DNA from: Lentinus brumalis
Taxonomy: Eukaryota; Basidiomycota; Agaricomycetes; Polyporales; Polyporaceae
Length of the DNA stretch: 64,000 nucleotides
NCBI GenBank assembly: GCA_001792895.1
Contig: MARA01000010.1
Span: forward strand, 434,001-498,000
Direction of reading: 5' to 3'
Positions 59,585 to 64,000 of this stretch are shown here, piece by piece. Position numbers and translations under genes: made by a program. Each line of letters opens with the position of its first letter. Positions within the stretch are counted from its first letter, which is position 1. The notes beneath the pieces were generated by a model that worked only from the letters and a program-made list of their open reading frames with translations, ran no database searches and was not told where the DNA came from.

Positions 59585-60825
59585 TCATGCAATGTCCTGC
59601 GTCAGGACGTAGCGGTACCTAACCTTGTTGTCGTGGAGGTTCTGGAGCGCCTTCCCCACGTCGTGCATGGGCATCTCTTCGACCCATGGCTTGATGCCTT
59701 TCGAGCGCGCGAGCTCGAGCATCTCGAGACACTCCTGCTTGCTGCCAATGTGACCGCCGCCGACGAGGCATCCGTTACTGGTGAAGTCGAATGCGTGCAA
59801 AGAGGGAAGAGGGTCGTCGCTATCCGGAAGTCCGACGGTGATGAAGCGACCGTGGACGTAGAGCATGGAGAGGAAGTCGCCGAGGGGCATCTTGTCGCCC
59901 ATGACATCACGCGTAGAGAGGAGAATGTCGAAGGTCTGCGGGTAGTCCTTCCAGAACTCCTGCAGGCGATGGTTGTCAGTAACACTGGTGCAATACGGGC
60001 GGTATATGCGGACCTTCTTCTGGGTGTTCACGATATGGTCGGCGCCCATCTTCTTGATGTCGTCCACCTTGCTGTCGTCGTGGGTGAACGCGTAGACTTC
60101 GGCACCCATCGCCTTCGCCCAGAGGACGGCGTAGTGGCCGAGACCGCCGATACCCACGATGCCGACCTTCTTGCCGGGACCACACCCGTGGGTCTTGAGC
60201 GGGGAGTAGACAGTGAGGCCTGCACATAACATCGACGCGGCATGGACCGAATCAATCTCCTTCGGGATGGGGAAGACGAACTGTTGATGGGCGCGTATTG
60301 CGGTGGAATAACCGCCCTGAGTGACGACGCCGTCAGGGTACTCGGCGTTCTGGACGCATATAGTCAGTTTTCACACCGCGCCCGAACGAACATCGTGACA
60401 TACGTATGTGTCGATGGCTTGGAGACAGTAGTTCTCGTACCCGTCCTTGCAGGCCCTGCATGAGAGACAGCTCCCGATCTGCGCGCCGACGCCCACCCTG
60501 TCTCCGGGTTTGAATTCCTTCACGTTGTCCCCGACGCGCGTGACGAGACCGACAATCTCGTGACCAGCTACGAGGGGCAACTTGGCGTCGCCCCAGCCTT
60601 GGGTGAGGGTGTGGACGTCGGAGCCACACACACCGCAGTGCGTGATGGTGAGTTCGACGTCGTCCGCCTGGAAAGTCTTCGGCTGGAACTCGATTAGTTT
60701 GAGATCCGTCCACTTCGTCGGATCTGTCGGAAGACGCGACGGCGTTATTCGAGCTGTGATTTGACGCATACAATAACTGACGCACCGGTGAGGGCGTAGC
60801 CCTTGAACTCGACTGGCTTTGACAT
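59585..60825 (-). CDS. Zinc alcohol dehydrogenase, cinnamyl-alcohol-dehydrogenase-like
   Basis: This is an NADP(H)-type medium-chain dehydrogenase that interconverts aldehydes and alcohols, related to plant CAD and yeast ADH6/7. Four exons join in phase to 356 aa: 60825-60786, 60723-60404, 60349-60014 and 59959-59585. The catalytic-zinc motif is THCGVCGSDVH with GHE (LPLVAGHEIVG) following. The structural-zinc loop is GSCLSCRACKDGYENYC. The Rossmann motif is KVGIVGIGGLGHYAVLWAKA. The segment GGYSTAIRAHQQFVFPIP is typical of the subgroup, as is GLTVYSPLKTHG. It is cytosolic, with no targeting signal. In wood-decay fungi such enzymes reduce aromatic aldehydes, a plausible but unproven role here. 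Confidence 0.95.
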
Positions 60826-61310
60826 CGGAGAGTGCGGGAGATGTTCGTGGGGGAAGAGAGGCGAGGAGTCGCGTCTCCGTCGACCTCAAGCTGTTCTTAT
60901 ACGCTCGCCGGGCACGTTGATGTCATAGCGTCGATGAACGACAGTACTTACTTCAAGGGACGCAAACGATCGACCTCCCGCCCCACAGATTGCTTCTCTC
61001 TGCATTTGGAAAACAGGTGGCCGCTTTTGGAAAGATGGACACTAGTAAGCCGTTGAGCAGGCAACACAGCGTGCTGTTAGAGCTGTACTTACTTAACTTC
61101 ATGACGCTACGATGTGCTCAACAAACGGCGAGGAGACGGCATAAGTGAAGCCACTTTCGCGAACTTGGACAAATAGGCGCTACTCGGCAAGGCGGCCCGA
61201 CGCCCGTGTACGGGCGTCTAGAAACGCGTCGCGCAGTGGTTCGCCTTCGCTGTGTCTTGCTTTCTTGACATCGCGGCTGTCTTGCTCTTCATCGTTCCCT
61301 GGCTCTACTC
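60826..61310. promoter_or_regulatory. Shared upstream region of the alcohol dehydrogenase and SSL1
   Basis: This stretch lies between divergent ATGs at 60825 (-) and 61311 (+). No TATA box stands out. The 60 bases before SSL1 are C/T-rich. Confidence 0.45.
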
Positions 61311-62945
61311 ATGGCACCTCCGGCTGGCAGGCGTGTAGGGGACGACTTTGTAGACGACTCGGACTCAGACGTCTCCATCACTGGCCTCGACGATGAAACC
61401 AGTCGCGCGAAGGCCACAGGAAAAGGCAAGGCGATCGACAGGAACAAGAAGGACAAGGGCAAAGCGAAGGCAAAGGAGGCGAGTATACTCTCTCCGCTTT
61501 TGCTGCACGTCGAGACTGAAGTGCGTGGGGTACAGCAACCGTATGCCTGGGAGGCGTCCTACTCCCGCTCTTGGGATACGGTGCAGGAGGATGAACGCGG
61601 AAGGTTAGAGGGTGCGGTCCAAGATTGGATTGCACGCGGACGCAGGCGAAGGTGCGCGCATGAAATTACAGACATTCGACGTCGCTGACGCAGACTTCGC
61701 CAGGCTGCTTGCGCCCGCCGCGGCCATCCGTCGAACTATCATCCGCCACCTTGTACTTGTCCTAGATCTATCCTCAGCCATGCTGGACCGCGACATGCGG
61801 CCCACACGCTTTGACCTCATGCTCCAGTACGCAAGAGAGTTTGTCACCGAATGGTTCGACCAGAATCCTCTTGGTCAGATCGGTGTCGTCGGTATGAGAG
61901 GAGGGCTCGGGGAGCGTATCGGAGAGATGTCCGGTATGTCATGCCCATGTATGCGCATACATGTGCCCTGTGTACCAGCTACTCCCAGGCAATCCGCAAG
62001 ACGTTCTGAAAGCCATCTCGGAGCGCCACAAGCTTGAACCCACCGGCGAACCAAGCCTGCAGAACGCCATTGAGATGGCCCGCGCTAGCATGAGCCACCT
62101 ACCAACACACTCTTCCAGAGAGATCACCATCATATTCGGGTCGCTGACAACTTGCGACCCCGGCAACATCCATGACACGCTCGATGAATGCTTGAAGGAT
62201 CGCATACGGATCTCAATCGTGGCGCTTGCAGCTGAGATGAAGATATGCCGTGACCTCTGCGCGAAGACAGGTGGTACGTTATCGGGACTTATACACGTAC
62301 TTCCTGCTGCGTCGACTAAACGTGATGCACAGGGGTATTCGGCGTTGCGCTGAACGAAGGCCACTTCAAGGACCTTCTCTTCGAACTCATCCCCCCTCCC
62401 GCTCAGCGTGCAGTAGCGCGCCCCGGCGCCCCAGGAGCGAATCTCGCGGCGGACCTCATGATCATGGGCTTCCCGATGCGCCTCCCAGACACGTCGCCAC
62501 CCTCCTTGTGCGTATGCCACTCGCAAATGAAGAGCGAAGGCTTCCTCTGCCCACGCTGTCTTGCGAAAGTGTGCGACGTCCCCACCGACTGCGACATCTG
62601 CGGCCTGATGATCGTGAGCTCGCCCCACCTCGCGAGGAGCTACCACCACCTCTTCCCGGTGAAGCCGTACGCCGCCGTGTGAGTCGCGTTTTCCCGGACT
62701 CACAAGTATTCTCCCTCATTTCGCGTCGCAGGATGTCGCTCGAAGAGACCCCAGATCCCAGCAAGCGATGTCATGGGTGCTCCGTGGCCTTCAGGGATAC
62801 GCCCGCGACCATGCTCGGGGCTGCCGGTGAGGGTATGAGCCCGCTGGGACGCTACCGGTGTCCAGAATGTCAAAACGACTTCTGTACGGAGTGCGATGTC
62901 TTTGTGCATGATGTCGTGCACTGCTGCCCTGGATGCGGCAAATAA
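61311..62945 (+). CDS. SSL1: TFIIH core subunit Ssl1/p44
   Basis: Ssl1 is a subunit of TFIIH, acting in transcription initiation and nucleotide excision repair in the nucleus, where it stimulates the XPD helicase. Five exons join in phase to 471 aa: 61311-61651, 61704-61933, 61989-62273, 62333-62678 and 62732-62945. An N-terminal acidic and Lys-rich tail precedes YAWEASYSRSWDTVQEDE. The von Willebrand A-like domain shows TIIRHLVLVLDLSSAMLDRD, MRPTRFDLMLQYAREFVTEW and NPLGQIGVVGMRGG. It then has NPQDVLKAIS, EPSLQNAIEMARASM and REITIIFGSLTTCDPGNI. Zinc-binding follows: CVCHSQMKSEGFLCPRC with CDICGL, and a C-terminal C4-type ring from CHGCSVAF to CPGCGK. Exon 1 may hide a 39-base in-frame intron (61486-61524), which does not change the call. 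Length matches the family. Confidence 0.96.
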
Positions 62946-64000
62946 AAGAAGGTCTTCACGTCCGCGGTGCGTGAGACCGTGTGCGGCGCCTCCTTGCCCT
63001 CGGGCGGCAGCGGGACCTGTACTGGTGTCACAAATTGTGAGTTCCCTGCAACGTGCGGGCGGCCAGCGGTCAGCGTCGGTAAGTGGGCGGCACACATCAT
63101 ATCGCAGGCAGTACCAGGCAGTACCTGTATCAGGGAACGGGGATCAAGACATGGCAGTGGCACGGAGGCTTTACTCGGAGTTCCACCTGGCGATGTCCGT
63201 GCCCTCTGGGGTTGCGCCCTCCAATCACCTACACACATCCACAGTCCCTTCCAGCCCTCGCGTTGAGTCATGCACATTCCCAAGGGGTTTACTTGAACCG
63301 TGGTTCTCGGCTTGCTCGGCTTGGGCGAGCCAGACTCCCGGCGCGCCTTGTCAGTGGACGGCGACCGGTGCAGGCGAAGCACCACCGGTCTCCTGTCTGC
63401 TGTGCGCACATGTACACGTATGGCGTAGCGAGGTCTGTGCGCATTTCGCACGTCGTGTGGAATGATATTCCCTGCCGCTGTCAAGCTCATACGTATTGAG
63501 CCCGACAGCGATCTGGACGCCGAGGTCCGGGGACTTGCACACGCAAATGCACGTCGAGGGCAGCCGCATATACTCAGCAGCTACGTGCATGTTTGCGCCG
63601 GGACCCCGGGAGACCGTCGCTTTCCGCTGCTCGCGAGGATCCGCGCCGAGGGCCGGGTGGCACCCCGTGCGGCGATTGGGAGGGAGAGACCACTATCCGC
63701 TGCGGCGAGCGGCGAATCGGCGCGCGAAGTACGACATATCTGGTGCGTGCGCAGTTAATGAATGTGCGAAGGGTGCCCGTCAGCGGGCTCACGTCATGAC
63801 GACGGGGGGGTTCGAGCTCGGATGCAGATCCCTGCGTGCCTCTCCCGGAAGGCGTGGTGGCCTGGTATGTTGGATTCTCCCGTTTGCAATGTGGCTTATG
63901 GTCGTTGATGGTATGCGCAGTGCTTGAACCGTACGGACGCTCGCCGGGTCCTGTACGTGCGCTGCTTGGCAACACAGATGACCGTCGATGGGGCCTGCGA
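62946..64000. other. No gene recognised at window end
   Basis: An aataaa signal-like string overlaps the SSL1 stop. Beyond it, open frames up to about 200 codons occur on both strands in GC-rich sequence, but without motifs or splice logic. A gene could run off the window end unseen. Confidence 0.4.

Noticed and set aside
1..64000. tRNA, rRNA, CRISPR or riboswitch signals
   Set aside because: Scanning by eye for T-loop-like GGTTCGAAT strings and for regularly spaced repeats gave no supported candidate; the only such string near 9950 belongs to the MITE end.

Overview
This window reads as nuclear DNA of a filamentous basidiomycete, most likely an Agaricomycete of polypore type. Almost every gene is cut by short GT-AG introns of about 50-65 bases. 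The recognisable proteins are fungal: an Nha1-type cation antiporter pair, a sugar-porter MFS protein, a fungal-type acyl-CoA oxidase and a TFIIH Ssl1. A small protein and a transposon family that I associate with Agaricomycetes are also present. I found no tRNA, rRNA or CRISPR array. The gene models below were assembled by hand by joining exons in frame. 'In phase' means that all exon lengths add up to an open reading frame.

Layout. 1-3.3 kb: a TATA box and an unrecognised, possibly decayed gene (+). 3.9-6.3 kb: concentrative nucleoside transporter (-). 7.5-9.15 kb: F-box protein (-), divergent from an A1-type aspartic-peptidase-like gene (+, 9.4-12.1 kb). The third intron-exon junction region of that gene is built around a 267-bp MITE. 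12.6-14.5 kb: DCAF7/WDR68 WD40 protein (-). 15.2-17.3 kb: MFS sugar/polyol transporter (-). 19.1-20.4 kb: alpha/beta hydrolase (-). 23.3-24.1 kb: small Cys-rich conserved protein (-). 25.1-32.9 kb: an apparently intact two-gene DNA transposon with divergent genes. One of its introns carries a second, non-autonomous element. 34.9-35.75 kb: membrane protein (-). 39.3-40.05 kb: mitochondrial pyruvate carrier (-). 40.6-47.15 kb: two tandem Nha1-type Na+/H+ antiporters (+); the second has a frameshift. 47.6-49.8 kb: acyl-CoA oxidase-like enzyme (-). 49.8-56.5 kb: long gene-poor stretch. 56.5-57.1 kb: small conserved protein with a GC-AG intron (+). 57.9-59 kb: decayed coding remnants (-). 59.6-60.8 kb: zinc alcohol dehydrogenase (-). 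61.3-62.9 kb: SSL1 (+). 62.9-64 kb: nothing recognised.

How the genes fit together. This is mostly a housekeeping and transport neighbourhood: nucleosides, sugars, pyruvate, Na+/K+/H+, peroxisomal-type oxidation, aldehyde reduction and TFIIH. Mobile DNA interrupts it, and two of the three clear mobile elements sit inside introns. The most interesting signal is at 9.69-9.98 kb. Removing the MITE there leaves an uninterrupted in-frame exon, so the element appears to have created an intron.
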